Origin: Prevotella sp.
GTDB lineage: Bacteria; Bacteroidota; Bacteroidia; Bacteroidales; Bacteroidaceae
Assembly: GCA_016285075.1 (NCBI GenBank)
Contig: JAEEQB010000043.1
Span: 1 to 42,724, forward strand
DNA: 42,724 bases
Direction of reading: 5' to 3'
Shown one piece after another: positions 31,751 through 39,535 of the stretch. Position 1 is the first letter of the stretch; every line of letters begins with the position of its first letter. The notes below the pieces were generated by a model. It saw only the letters and a program-made list of their open reading frames with translations. It had not been told where the DNA came from and did no database searches. Both the position numbers and the translations under genes were made by a program.

Positions 31751-31903
31751 TTAGGGGTGAGCTGTCATTGAAAGAGAGGCAAGGTTCCACATGGTGGTAT
31801 GCTCGGCAATGGTTATCTTTCCGGTCTCCACATCGTGCATATTGTTGCCTAAGTGCTCATGAAGAGCCAATGCAATAGCAGCATATACTTCGTTTTGTTT
31901 CAT
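31751..31903 (-). CDS. Small 50-residue protein between carboxyltransferase and biotin carrier
   Basis: An open frame of 50 codons starting MKQNEVYAAIALALHEHLGN and ending SMTAHP. It fills the gap between the carboxyltransferase (30 bases upstream) and the biotin carrier (11 bases downstream to its ATG). An amphipathic first helix (EVYAAIALALHEHL) and a VETGKITI strand suggest a small folded protein; there is no membrane segment, so it is not a typical OadG delta subunit. Similar short frames occur at this operon position in Bacteroidales as far as I recall. It may be an assembly or stabilising subunit; the function is unknown. Confidence 0.65.
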   Translation of the reverse strand: MKQNEVYAAIALALHEHLGNNMHDVETGKITIAEHTTMWNLASLSMTAHP

Positions 31904-31933
31904 ATTTGTCAATTGTCAATCGTCAATGCTCAA

Positions 31934-33499
31934 TTACATAGGTATATTACCATGTTTCTTAGCAGGCAGAGCATCACGCTTGGTGGCCAGCTGAGCCAGT
32001 CCACGGCAGATGCGGAAGCGGGTATTACGCGGCTCGATCACATCGTCAATATAACCATACTTTGCTGCCTGATAGGGATTGGCGAAGAGTTCGTTGTATT
32101 CGTCCTCTTTCTCAGCGATGAAGGCCTTGACATCCTCGCCAGCCTCCTTCTTGGCCTTGGCTTCCTTAGCATAGAGCACTGCGGCTGCACCGCTGGCACC
32201 CATCACAGCAATCTCGGCAGAAGGCCAGGCATAGTTCAGGTCGGTATGGAGCTGCTTGGAACCCATCACGATGTGGCTACCGCCATAGCTCTTACGAAGA
32301 GTAACGGTAATCTTGGGAACAGTGGCCTCACCATAGGCATAGAGCAGCTGTGCTCCGTGCAGGATGACAGCATTGTACTCCTGACCAGTGCCGGGCAGGA
32401 ATCCGGGCACGTCGACGAAGCTCACGATAGGAATGTTGAAGGCATCGCAGAAACGTACGAAGCGGGCACCCTTGCGTGAAGCGTTCACATCGAGCACACC
32501 TGCATAGCAGGTAGGCTGGTTGGCAACGATACCAACGCTCTGACCGTTGAAACGTGCAAAGCCCACGATAATGTTCTTGGCGAACTTGGGCTGTACCTCG
32601 AAGAATTCTCCGTTGTCAACCACAGAACCTATGACTCTGTACATGTCATAAGCCTCATTGGGATTCTCAGGGATAATCTCGTTCAGACTGTCCTCCAGGC
32701 GGTTGATGGGGTCATCGCACTTACGACGGGGAGCCACCTCCATGTTGTTCGAGGGAATATAGCTGAGCAGGGTCTTGATCATCTGCAGACCTTCCTCTTC
32801 AGTCTTAGCTGTGAAGTGCGTAACACCAGACTTCGTGCTGTGCACAGAGGCACCACCCAGATGCTCTTGATCGATGTCCTCACCGGTAACGGTCTTCACC
32901 ACCTTCGGACCCGTCAGGAACATATAGCTGGTATTCTCCATCATCAGTGTGAAGTCGGTCAGTGCAGGTGAATACACTGCACCACCGGCACAGGGACCGA
33001 AGATGCCGCTAATCTGAGGAATGACACCAGAGGCAAGGATGTTGCGCTCGAAGATTTCTGCATATCCTGCGAGTGCATTGATGCCCTCCTGGATACGGGC
33101 ACCACCTGAGTCGTTGATACCGATAACCGGAGCGCCCATCTTCATGGCCATGTCCATCACCTTGCATATCTTCTGGCTCATGGTCTCAGAGAGAGAGCCT
33201 GCATGAACGGTAAAGTCCTGGGCAAAGATGAAAACCAATCTGCCGTCAATGGTGCCAGAACCTGCTACCACACCATCACCAGGGAATTGTTTCTTCTCCA
33301 TGCCGAAGTTGTGGCAACGGTGCTCTTTGAACATATCATATTCTTCAAAAGAACCTTCGTCGAGCAGCATTTCTATGCGCTCGCGGGCTGTGTACTTACC
33401 ACGGTCATGCTGTTTCTGAATGGCTTTCTCACCACCACCGAGACGGGCCTGTTCACGCTTCTCAATAAGCTGTTTGATTTTCTCTGTTTGCTTACTCAT
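31934..33499 (-). CDS. mmdA: Methylmalonyl-CoA decarboxylase alpha / propionyl-CoA carboxyltransferase subunit
   Basis: A 521-residue carboxyltransferase with two crotonase-like halves. Hallmarks are GINDSGGARIQEGINALAGY, GIFGPCAGGAVYSPALTDF, and in the second half VDVPGFLPGTGQEYNAVILH and SYGGSHIVMGSKQLHTDLNY, which form the acyl-CoA and biotin pockets. The size and sequence match MmdA/PccB-type subunits. It transfers carboxyl groups between methylmalonyl-CoA and carrier biotin in the succinate-to-propionate pathway. It is preceded by methylmalonyl-CoA epimerase (47 bases) and followed by the small protein and biotin carrier, forming one operon. Whether it decarboxylates or carboxylates in vivo depends on partner subunits not in this window. 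Confidence 0.93.
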   Translation of the reverse strand: MSKQTEKIKQLIEKREQARLGGGEKAIQKQHDRGKYTARERIEMLLDEGSFEEYDMFKEHRCHNFGMEKKQFPGDGVVAGSGTIDGRLVFIFAQDFTVHAGSLSETMSQKICKVMDMAMKMGAPVIGINDSGGARIQEGINALAGYAEIFERNILASGVIPQISGIFGPCAGGAVYSPALTDFTLMMENTSYMFLTGPKVVKTVTGEDIDQEHLGGASVHSTKSGVTHFTAKTEEEGLQMIKTLLSYIPSNNMEVAPRRKCDDPINRLEDSLNEIIPENPNEAYDMYRVIGSVVDNGEFFEVQPKFAKNIIVGFARFNGQSVGIVANQPTCYAGVLDVNASRKGARFVRFCDAFNIPIVSFVDVPGFLPGTGQEYNAVILHGAQLLYAYGEATVPKITVTLRKSYGGSHIVMGSKQLHTDLNYAWPSAEIAVMGASGAAAVLYAKEAKAKKEAGEDVKAFIAEKEDEYNELFANPYQAAKYGYIDDVIEPRNTRFRICRGLAQLATKRDALPAKKHGNIPM

Positions 33500-33546
33500 T
33501 GTTTTCTTATTTCTATTTTACCTTTTTTTGTTTAACCTTTTAAACT

Positions 33547-33957
33547 TTACTCTGGGTGCTCACAAAGCTCTGTGAGAATGCCGCAAGTGGACTTTGGGTG
33601 GAGGAAGGCAATATTCAGTCCTTCAGCACCCTTGCGGGGAGCCTGATCGATGAGACGGACACCCTTCTCAGATACTTCTGCCAGAGCATTGGCCACACCG
33701 TCCTCCACGCAGAAAGCCACGTGGTGTACGCCTTTGTTGCCTTTGTCTAACCATTTCTGAATAGTGCTCTCAGGTGATGTAGGTTCCAGCAGTTCCAGTT
33801 TGACCTCGCCACAGCGAAGGAAAGCTGTTTTCACTTTCTGGTCTTCAACTACTTCTGTTGCATAACACTCCAGGCCTAACACGTCAGTGAAGTACGGCAG
33901 GCTCTCTTCGATGCTCTGGACGGCAATGCCCAGGTGCTCAATGTGTGAAATCTTCAT
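33547..33957 (-). CDS. mce: Methylmalonyl-CoA epimerase
   Basis: A 136-residue vicinal-oxygen-chelate fold enzyme interconverting (R)- and (S)-methylmalonyl-CoA. It starts MKISHIEHLGIAV with the metal-ligand His8, contains KVKTAFLRCGEVKLELLEPT and GVHHVAFCVED, and ends with CGILTELCE, which supplies another metal ligand; these are the standard epimerase motifs and the length is normal. The ATG at 33957 is chosen because it aligns with family starts; earlier codons overlap the promoter. It leads the operon epimerase, carboxyltransferase, small protein, biotin carrier. The preceding -7 element (TACCTTTG) is 34 bases upstream. Confidence 0.95.
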   Translation of the reverse strand: MKISHIEHLGIAVQSIEESLPYFTDVLGLECYATEVVEDQKVKTAFLRCGEVKLELLEPTSPESTIQKWLDKGNKGVHHVAFCVEDGVANALAEVSEKGVRLIDQAPRKGAEGLNIAFLHPKSTCGILTELCEHPE

Positions 33958-33990
33958 GTCGTTTGAAATTAGTGTGAAAAATAATTTGTG

Positions 33991-33998
33991 CAAAGGTA
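33991..33998 (-). promoter_or_regulatory. -7 promoter element of the methylmalonyl-CoA operon
   Basis: Minus-strand TACCTTTG matches TAnnTTTG; predicted start of transcription is about 27 bases before the epimerase ATG. A -33 TTTG is not clear. Confidence 0.65.
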
Positions 33999-34041
33999 CT
34001 AAAGATATATGAGAAACGTGTATTTTTTTGCCTTTTTTATC

Positions 34042-34080
34042 AAAAAAAAGAGATTACCATCGTTTCGGATGGTAATCTCT
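34042..34080 (-). terminator. Rho-independent terminator of the LruC-domain lipoprotein gene
   Basis: A perfect 13-bp stem (AGAGATTACCATC with GATGGTAATCTCT, 34049-34080), six-base loop, and a run of T on the minus strand. It ends transcription before the epimerase promoter. Confidence 0.9.
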
Positions 34081-34103
34081 GTATGATAGATGTAAAATGT
34101 CGG

Positions 34104-36134
34104 CTAATTATTCCAATTCTTAAATAGGCTGGGGAAGAATTGGTTGGCTTCTGCATAGATGTACCAGTCCTTAGATTCGTTGACATTTTGTGCCCAGGTG
34201 AGGAATTCCTTGTAGACACGCGTAATGGTGGTATGCTCCATAGGATAGTCGAATTCCTGAGGAACAATAATGGCAAACGGATATTCTCCCTTTTGTGACA
34301 GTTTTACAGTCCTTCCAGTTGTTTTGTTCTCAATGTATACATCTTTCAAATACTCGGGAATCGTCAATCCTTCTTGAACGGTGACGAATCCAGACATCAC
34401 GTCAACTTTCTGGCCTTTTTCTGTGTTGACAAAGCGGTGGCCGCTCTTGCCTGGCTCTGTAGCATGGAAGATGGCGTGTACCTCCTGATCGTTATACTGC
34501 CAGCCTTTAGCACCGCGGATATAGACGTCATCATCGGCACCGGTAGCAACCAGCGTCAGCTGCAGTTCAGTAGGACTATGACGGATACAACGCAATACCA
34601 CATCGTTCAGGTCGTAGTCGGCTGTCTGAGGACGGTCTTCGAAGCACATGGTGTAGGCCTCGGCTTCGGGTTCGGGAGTCTCTTCTAACTTTTCGGCAAT
34701 ACCGCCGCCTATCTCAATGACCATGTCGCAGAAGTTGCAGTCTGATCCATCCTCGAAGCACATATAGGTCTTGTCGTTGGCAGTGAAGATCGCAATGCGC
34801 GGGTCATCAAATTGCATACCTTCCAGGGTACTACCTCCAAGCGTCTTGTCAATAGCCGAGTTAAAGTGACCCTTGATGTGGTTCACAGCGAAATTCAGGC
34901 GCCCGTCGCCGTATGTACAGCCATTATTGTTAGCTTTGTAATCGTCACTAAAACGCTTCATGTTCAGGAAGCCAACCTTATAGCCGGCAGGGAAGATGGC
35001 ACTGGCCTCAACTTTGCCTTTTACCGGACTCTCCTTGTAATAAGGGAGAAGAAATTCCTTGTTTCTGAACAGTACGCCATTCTTGGAATTGTCGGACGAT
35101 GTCACACGCTCTACTTGAATGGCTTTGTACTTAGGCAGGCTCTTGATATAAGCCACTTCGTCCATTCCTGCAGGAATGTCACTATCCTTATAGTAATAAT
35201 AGTAGATATAGTTCTTCTTGAAATCGGTCGTCCATGCCTGGATGGGGATGAGGGTGAGGGGATTCTTACCATCTGTCACTAAATAGTTGTTGTTCAGCTT
35301 GAAGAACTGGCTGTTACGAATCAGTCGGATGTTGTTCTTCTTGCCGGAAACAGAATACTTGTCGTTGCTTGTCTTCACAAGGAATTCGTTCAAGATGGCC
35401 TTGACATTAGCCTCCTCACCATCGGCAAAACCGTTGATGTCCCTGTAGATGTGGCCTTTGTTCTTTTCGGTGTCCATCTTCCAGCCGTTGTCAAAAGTCT
35501 GGCCGTCAGCGGGTTCCCACATCAGCTCGTTCTCCCATCCTGAATTGGCCCATTCGGTGTAGGTATTGCCGCTGATGGTACAAGACGCTCCCTGCTCAGC
35601 GCGTAACGCATTGAACGACTTCCGCGGAGCATTTAAGACAATGGAGGTGAACGTAGGTGCTTCGCTGCCCGATGCTCTCGTCATTCTTGCAGCATTGGCG
35701 GTTGAGAACTTCACCTGTGTATCGTTCACGTCAAACACTTGAATGTGGTAGACGCCCTTCCTGTTTACGCACGCAGCCACTAACTGAGAGTAGCAGTTGG
35801 GTGCGTCGTACTTAAGTGTTACAACGTCTCCATTACTTGCCTCAGCCTCGCTCAACACCTTAGAATTACTATTGAAGAACGGAGACTCTGTCAATACCTG
35901 TACCTTCACGATGTCATCCAGACTGGCATTGGCTGTGATGGTGATGGAACCGCTGTTGATACTGTTCCAATCCTGATTGGGATCAATATTCCCGAAAATC
36001 TTTGTTGCGTTTTCAATCGTGCCCTGAGTCTCTTGTTCCAACATGTATTCGTCGAACTCATCTCCGTACTTGGAACATCCGAACAAGGTTGATGCTCCGA
36101 TTGCAACAATCATTACAAATACTTTCTGTTTCAT
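34104..36134 (-). CDS. LruC-domain (DUF4842-like) lipoprotein
   Basis: A 676-residue lipoprotein: signal peptide with lipobox TLFGC (Cys20), mature start Cys-Ser-Lys-Tyr-Gly-Asp-Glu-Phe-Asp-Glu, acidic enough to suggest surface export. Residues about 50-180 are a beta domain (FGNIDPNQDWNSI is typical of LruC proteins); the C-terminal part (about 495-670) has AYTMCFEDRPQTADYDLNDV and a C-terminal YPMEHTTITRVYKEFLTWAQ segment of the DUF4842 type. Such proteins are abundant on Bacteroidota surfaces; their function is not established, with adhesion or fimbria-like roles suggested. Single-gene unit with its own promoter and terminator. Middle region (180-490) is unassigned and rich in Asn and Lys. 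Confidence 0.8.
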   Translation of the reverse strand: MKQKVFVMIVAIGASTLFGCSKYGDEFDEYMLEQETQGTIENATKIFGNIDPNQDWNSINSGSITITANASLDDIVKVQVLTESPFFNSNSKVLSEAEASNGDVVTLKYDAPNCYSQLVAACVNRKGVYHIQVFDVNDTQVKFSTANAARMTRASGSEAPTFTSIVLNAPRKSFNALRAEQGASCTISGNTYTEWANSGWENELMWEPADGQTFDNGWKMDTEKNKGHIYRDINGFADGEEANVKAILNEFLVKTSNDKYSVSGKKNNIRLIRNSQFFKLNNNYLVTDGKNPLTLIPIQAWTTDFKKNYIYYYYYKDSDIPAGMDEVAYIKSLPKYKAIQVERVTSSDNSKNGVLFRNKEFLLPYYKESPVKGKVEASAIFPAGYKVGFLNMKRFSDDYKANNNGCTYGDGRLNFAVNHIKGHFNSAIDKTLGGSTLEGMQFDDPRIAIFTANDKTYMCFEDGSDCNFCDMVIEIGGGIAEKLEETPEPEAEAYTMCFEDRPQTADYDLNDVVLRCIRHSPTELQLTLVATGADDDVYIRGAKGWQYNDQEVHAIFHATEPGKSGHRFVNTEKGQKVDVMSGFVTVQEGLTIPEYLKDVYIENKTTGRTVKLSQKGEYPFAIIVPQEFDYPMEHTTITRVYKEFLTWAQNVNESKDWYIYAEANQFFPSLFKNWNN

Positions 36135-36185
36135 ATCTACGGTTTTTTTCTTTTGATAATCTGGTTACTTCTTTTTTAATCTTTG

Positions 36186-36193
36186 CAAAGTTA
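36186..36193 (-). promoter_or_regulatory. -7 promoter element of the LruC-domain gene
   Basis: Minus-strand TAACTTTG matches TAnnTTTG. It gives a leader of about 45 bases. The expected -33 site only has CTTT. Confidence 0.6.
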
Positions 36194-36370
36194 CTATTTT
36201 ATATTAATATGTAAAGAATAATGTCTTATTCTTAAACGCATAATTATGATTATTTAAGGAATTATAGCGATAATTTACCGATAAGGCTTGTCTTTTCAAG
36301 CAGCCTAACACAGAAATCCATGCAATCGTGCGTGACGATCCAAGCAAGAGAAACATCCCTGAGTCAGTAT

Positions 36371-38158
36371 CTAACTTCCTTTTCTGTATAGGTGGGTGAA
36401 GCTTTTGCTATAGAGTTCTGAGAGACCATTACGGTTGTCTATGGCTTCTCCTACAACAATCATCGTGGTAAGGGTGAGGTGATTGTCATGAACAATTCTG
36501 GCAAGGTCTCTCAGTATGCCACGGTAGATTCTCTGGTCGGGCCAAGTGAGGTGGTAGCAGGCGGCTACGGGTGTGTCTTCCGGGTATTCCTTCAGAAGTT
36601 CACTCTGCACATCATCTACGATGGCTGCACTCAGGAAGATGCACATCGTACTCTGACTGCGAGCCAGCAGATGAAGCTGCTCTTTTTCCGGCATGGGAGT
36701 ACGTCCTTCACCACGTGTGAGAATGATGGTCTGACAACGTTCTGGGATGGTGAACTGGCTCTTCAGCTCGGCTGCGGCTGCCAGGAACGATGAGATGCCT
36801 GGTGTAATGTGATAATCCATGTTGTTGGCGTCAAAGAATGCCATCTGCTCTTGAATAGCTCCGAAGATGCAGGGGTCGCCCGTGTGCAGGCGTACGATGA
36901 AATGCCCCTTGTCGTAATGCTCCTTCATCAGCAGGCATTGTTCTTCAAGATTCATGTCAGCAGAAGAACGGACTACGGCACCAGGTTTGTGGCAGTCTGT
37001 CAGAGCCTTAGGAACGAGTGATCCTGCATAAAGTATAAGGTCGGCCTTCTTCAGCATTTTCCTTCCGCGTACACTTACCAGGTCAGGATCACCAGGACCG
37101 GCTCCTACTATTTCTATGTGGCCTTGCTCATTGCGCAGATGCTGATAGTCGATGGCCAGGGCTGCAGTCCAGTTCTTGCCTTTTATCTTGGGAATGATGA
37201 GCTTGCCGTTGTTTGAGCCAAGAATGGCTGCAGCTTCACAGACGCTGGGTGTACCTACGTGTTTCTCAACGGTTTCGCTAGGATTGGGTACATCAACACT
37301 TGAAAGCTCCTCTGCAGTGAAAAACTCTACCTCTACGTTGAAATCGTCTTTCAGCATCCCCACAAACTCCTCGTCCTTCTTGACGTCGATTGTACAGTAT
37401 TTCTGTGCACATGGAAGAATGCCACGATTGGCAAACGCCTGGTTAATCTCGTCATGGATACTTTCATAGTCACTGGGATGATGAGCCAGTCCGAATCCTA
37501 TTGTTCCCACCATGGGGACGAAATGAAGTTCGAGCATACCGTAGGGCGCATTACGAATGTAGGGTGACACGATGATTAAGAGTCGGTATTTCCTCAGATC
37601 TGCCTCACTGATGTCGCTGATGATGGTGACATGGTCGGGTTTGGTTGCTTCCAGGTATTCTGTACCCTCGTCGCGTGCCTCTAGCAGTAATGCTGTGGGC
37701 TCGCGGTTGACGAATGCGAAGATACAACGGTCCATATCTTCTTCATCGCTGGCAATAGCCCAGCCAAATCGTTTGTTTAATGTGTCGAGTGCCCACAGGC
37801 CAGCATTGTCGCTCTGTGTGGTAATCACCTCACGGGCTCCTGTTATTGCCGCTATTTCCCGTGTCAGGTCATTAGCACCGCCCACATGTCCACTGAGCAC
37901 AGAGACGACATTCAGTCCCATACTGTCTATACAGACCACGGCAGGATCTTCATGTTTGTCTTTAACATACGGTGCTATTGTCCTCACACAGATACCCATA
38001 GCTCCTATAAACACAAAGGCGTCAAAGTCGTTCCAATACATACCGACATTTTCACGTCTTATGATTTTGCATTCATTTTGTGGGGTGAACAACTCATTGA
38101 GGAACCAACGTGCAATACGCTCGCCCTCCTTGCTGATCAGTATAATCGCTATCTTCAT
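36371..38158 (-). CDS. Fused CbiG / precorrin-4 C11-methyltransferase (CbiF/CobM)
   Basis: A 595-residue fusion. Residues about 1-340 are CbiG (cobalt-precorrin-5A hydrolase): KIAIILISKEGERIARW, FVFIGAMGICVRTIAPYV and SVLSGHVGGANDLTREIA are characteristic. Residues about 345-595 are the SAM-dependent C11 methyltransferase: IEIVGAGPGDPDLVSVRG, LHTGDPCIFGAIQEQ and ITPGISSFLAAAAEL. The two domains act at successive steps of corrin-ring synthesis, methylating C11 and then opening the delta-lactone to release the C2 unit, which makes the fusion sensible. CbiG indicates the early-cobalt (anaerobic) route. Third gene of the minus-strand cobalamin operon; 106 bases separate it from cbiET. Confidence 0.93.
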   Translation of the reverse strand: MKIAIILISKEGERIARWFLNELFTPQNECKIIRRENVGMYWNDFDAFVFIGAMGICVRTIAPYVKDKHEDPAVVCIDSMGLNVVSVLSGHVGGANDLTREIAAITGAREVITTQSDNAGLWALDTLNKRFGWAIASDEEDMDRCIFAFVNREPTALLLEARDEGTEYLEATKPDHVTIISDISEADLRKYRLLIIVSPYIRNAPYGMLELHFVPMVGTIGFGLAHHPSDYESIHDEINQAFANRGILPCAQKYCTIDVKKDEEFVGMLKDDFNVEVEFFTAEELSSVDVPNPSETVEKHVGTPSVCEAAAILGSNNGKLIIPKIKGKNWTAALAIDYQHLRNEQGHIEIVGAGPGDPDLVSVRGRKMLKKADLILYAGSLVPKALTDCHKPGAVVRSSADMNLEEQCLLMKEHYDKGHFIVRLHTGDPCIFGAIQEQMAFFDANNMDYHITPGISSFLAAAAELKSQFTIPERCQTIILTRGEGRTPMPEKEQLHLLARSQSTMCIFLSAAIVDDVQSELLKEYPEDTPVAACYHLTWPDQRIYRGILRDLARIVHDNHLTLTTMIVVGEAIDNRNGLSELYSKSFTHLYRKGS

Positions 38159-38264
38159 TTTGTTTGGTTTTTATCAGGATTAATCCTTAGATAGTTAGGT
38201 TTCAGTATATGTCTCTCAGTATATCAAAGCAGACACGATGGTTTTCGTTCTTGTTTTCATGAAA

Positions 38265-39491
38265 TCAAGCTCGCAGAATCTCGATGGGATTATTGTCGTC
38301 AAGAACGATTCTGATGGGTTCGGACTGATGCAGATGAAGTTCTTCGCATGCATCATCCCATAGCTGGCGACTGGAAGGACGGTCTGACATTCGGGCAACG
38401 ACAGGAGATGTGACACTATTAAAGACAATGACACCATCTGGGGTTAAGGAAGTCAGAATCTTGGCCATGATTTCTTTCAGGCGGCCACCGTGACCTCCAA
38501 TAAAGACTGCATCAGGACGGGGAAGTGCAGAAATGTCCATTTTAAGGAAATCGCCTATGTGGATATTGATGCCCGGAGCACCAAATCGACGTGCATTGTC
38601 CTGTATGATTGCTTCACATTCTTGACGTATTTCGAAGGCTTCAATTTGCAAATGGGGGAATTGCAAGCGAGCCTCTATCGAGACACTGCCCGTACAGAAG
38701 CCGATATCCCAGAATACATGTCGTTTGGGCAGATCAAGGGCTTGCAATGTCAAAAGACGGATAGGCATCTTGGTAATCATTTTCTCGCGACCGTTGAGCA
38801 GGGAAAATTGACGGTCAGGAATCCCAAACAACGGATTATGCGTTTTTTCCGTGTGTAGAATCACACAGTTAGGCATGGAGAAGTCACCATTTGCGGCCTC
38901 TTCGAGCGAGATTGTGCTGACTTTTTCCAGTTTTGGATTTCCAAGATGTTCGCCAACATACATGGTATATTCGCCATATCCGTATTCCAGCATTCTTCGG
39001 GCAATTGCAGCGGGAGTATGTTCTTTATCGGTGAGGACGCCAATCTTCTCCGATCTCTCGATAATTGCCCTGTCGAATTCTTGCCAAGGGCGGCCAGTGA
39101 GTGAGACGATGCGCATGTCGTGATATGGCATCACAAGACGATGGGCCAGGATCTGCAAGGAGTTGAAAGTAGGAAATACCACGATGTCTGCATCGGGCAT
39201 TTTCCTCTTGATTGTATTCGCAAAGCCAAAGAACAACGGATCGCCACTGGCGAATATGATTATAGGAGTGAGGGGTGAGAGGTGATATGTAACAGAATTG
39301 TACTGTTCGAAGACATCATGAAGAGGAATGGTTATGTCTATCCATTGGGCATCAACAGGCAAAAGCGGAGAAACAATCTCATGATGGCGCTTGCCGCCAG
39401 AAAAGATTTTTCCGTTCCTGATGACCTCCATAACCTCTGGAGGAAAGAATGGCTCAGGATGGTCCGTTATTCCTATGACAATAAACTTCAT
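38265..39491 (-). CDS. cbiET: Fused precorrin-6Y/7 C5,C15-methyltransferase and decarboxylase (CbiE-CbiT)
   Basis: A 408-residue fusion equal to CobL. Residues about 1-200 are the CbiE methyltransferase (KFIVIGITDHPEPFFPPEV, IIFASGDPLFFG, IVSLTGRPWQEF). Residues about 215-408 are CbiT, with the SAM-binding segment VFWDIGFCTGSVSIEARLQF and AVFIGGHGGRLKEIM. Together they methylate C5 and C15 and decarboxylate the acetate side chain on ring C. The start at 39491 gives the normal family N-terminus. It lies 44 bases after the CbiH-CbiC gene stop. Confidence 0.93.
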   Translation of the reverse strand: MKFIVIGITDHPEPFFPPEVMEVIRNGKIFSGGKRHHEIVSPLLPVDAQWIDITIPLHDVFEQYNSVTYHLSPLTPIIIFASGDPLFFGFANTIKRKMPDADIVVFPTFNSLQILAHRLVMPYHDMRIVSLTGRPWQEFDRAIIERSEKIGVLTDKEHTPAAIARRMLEYGYGEYTMYVGEHLGNPKLEKVSTISLEEAANGDFSMPNCVILHTEKTHNPLFGIPDRQFSLLNGREKMITKMPIRLLTLQALDLPKRHVFWDIGFCTGSVSIEARLQFPHLQIEAFEIRQECEAIIQDNARRFGAPGINIHIGDFLKMDISALPRPDAVFIGGHGGRLKEIMAKILTSLTPDGVIVFNSVTSPVVARMSDRPSSRQLWDDACEELHLHQSEPIRIVLDDNNPIEILRA

Positions 39492-39535
39492 GACTGTAGC
39501 AATTCTTACTTTATTTTACTCTTCACCTTCTCCTT

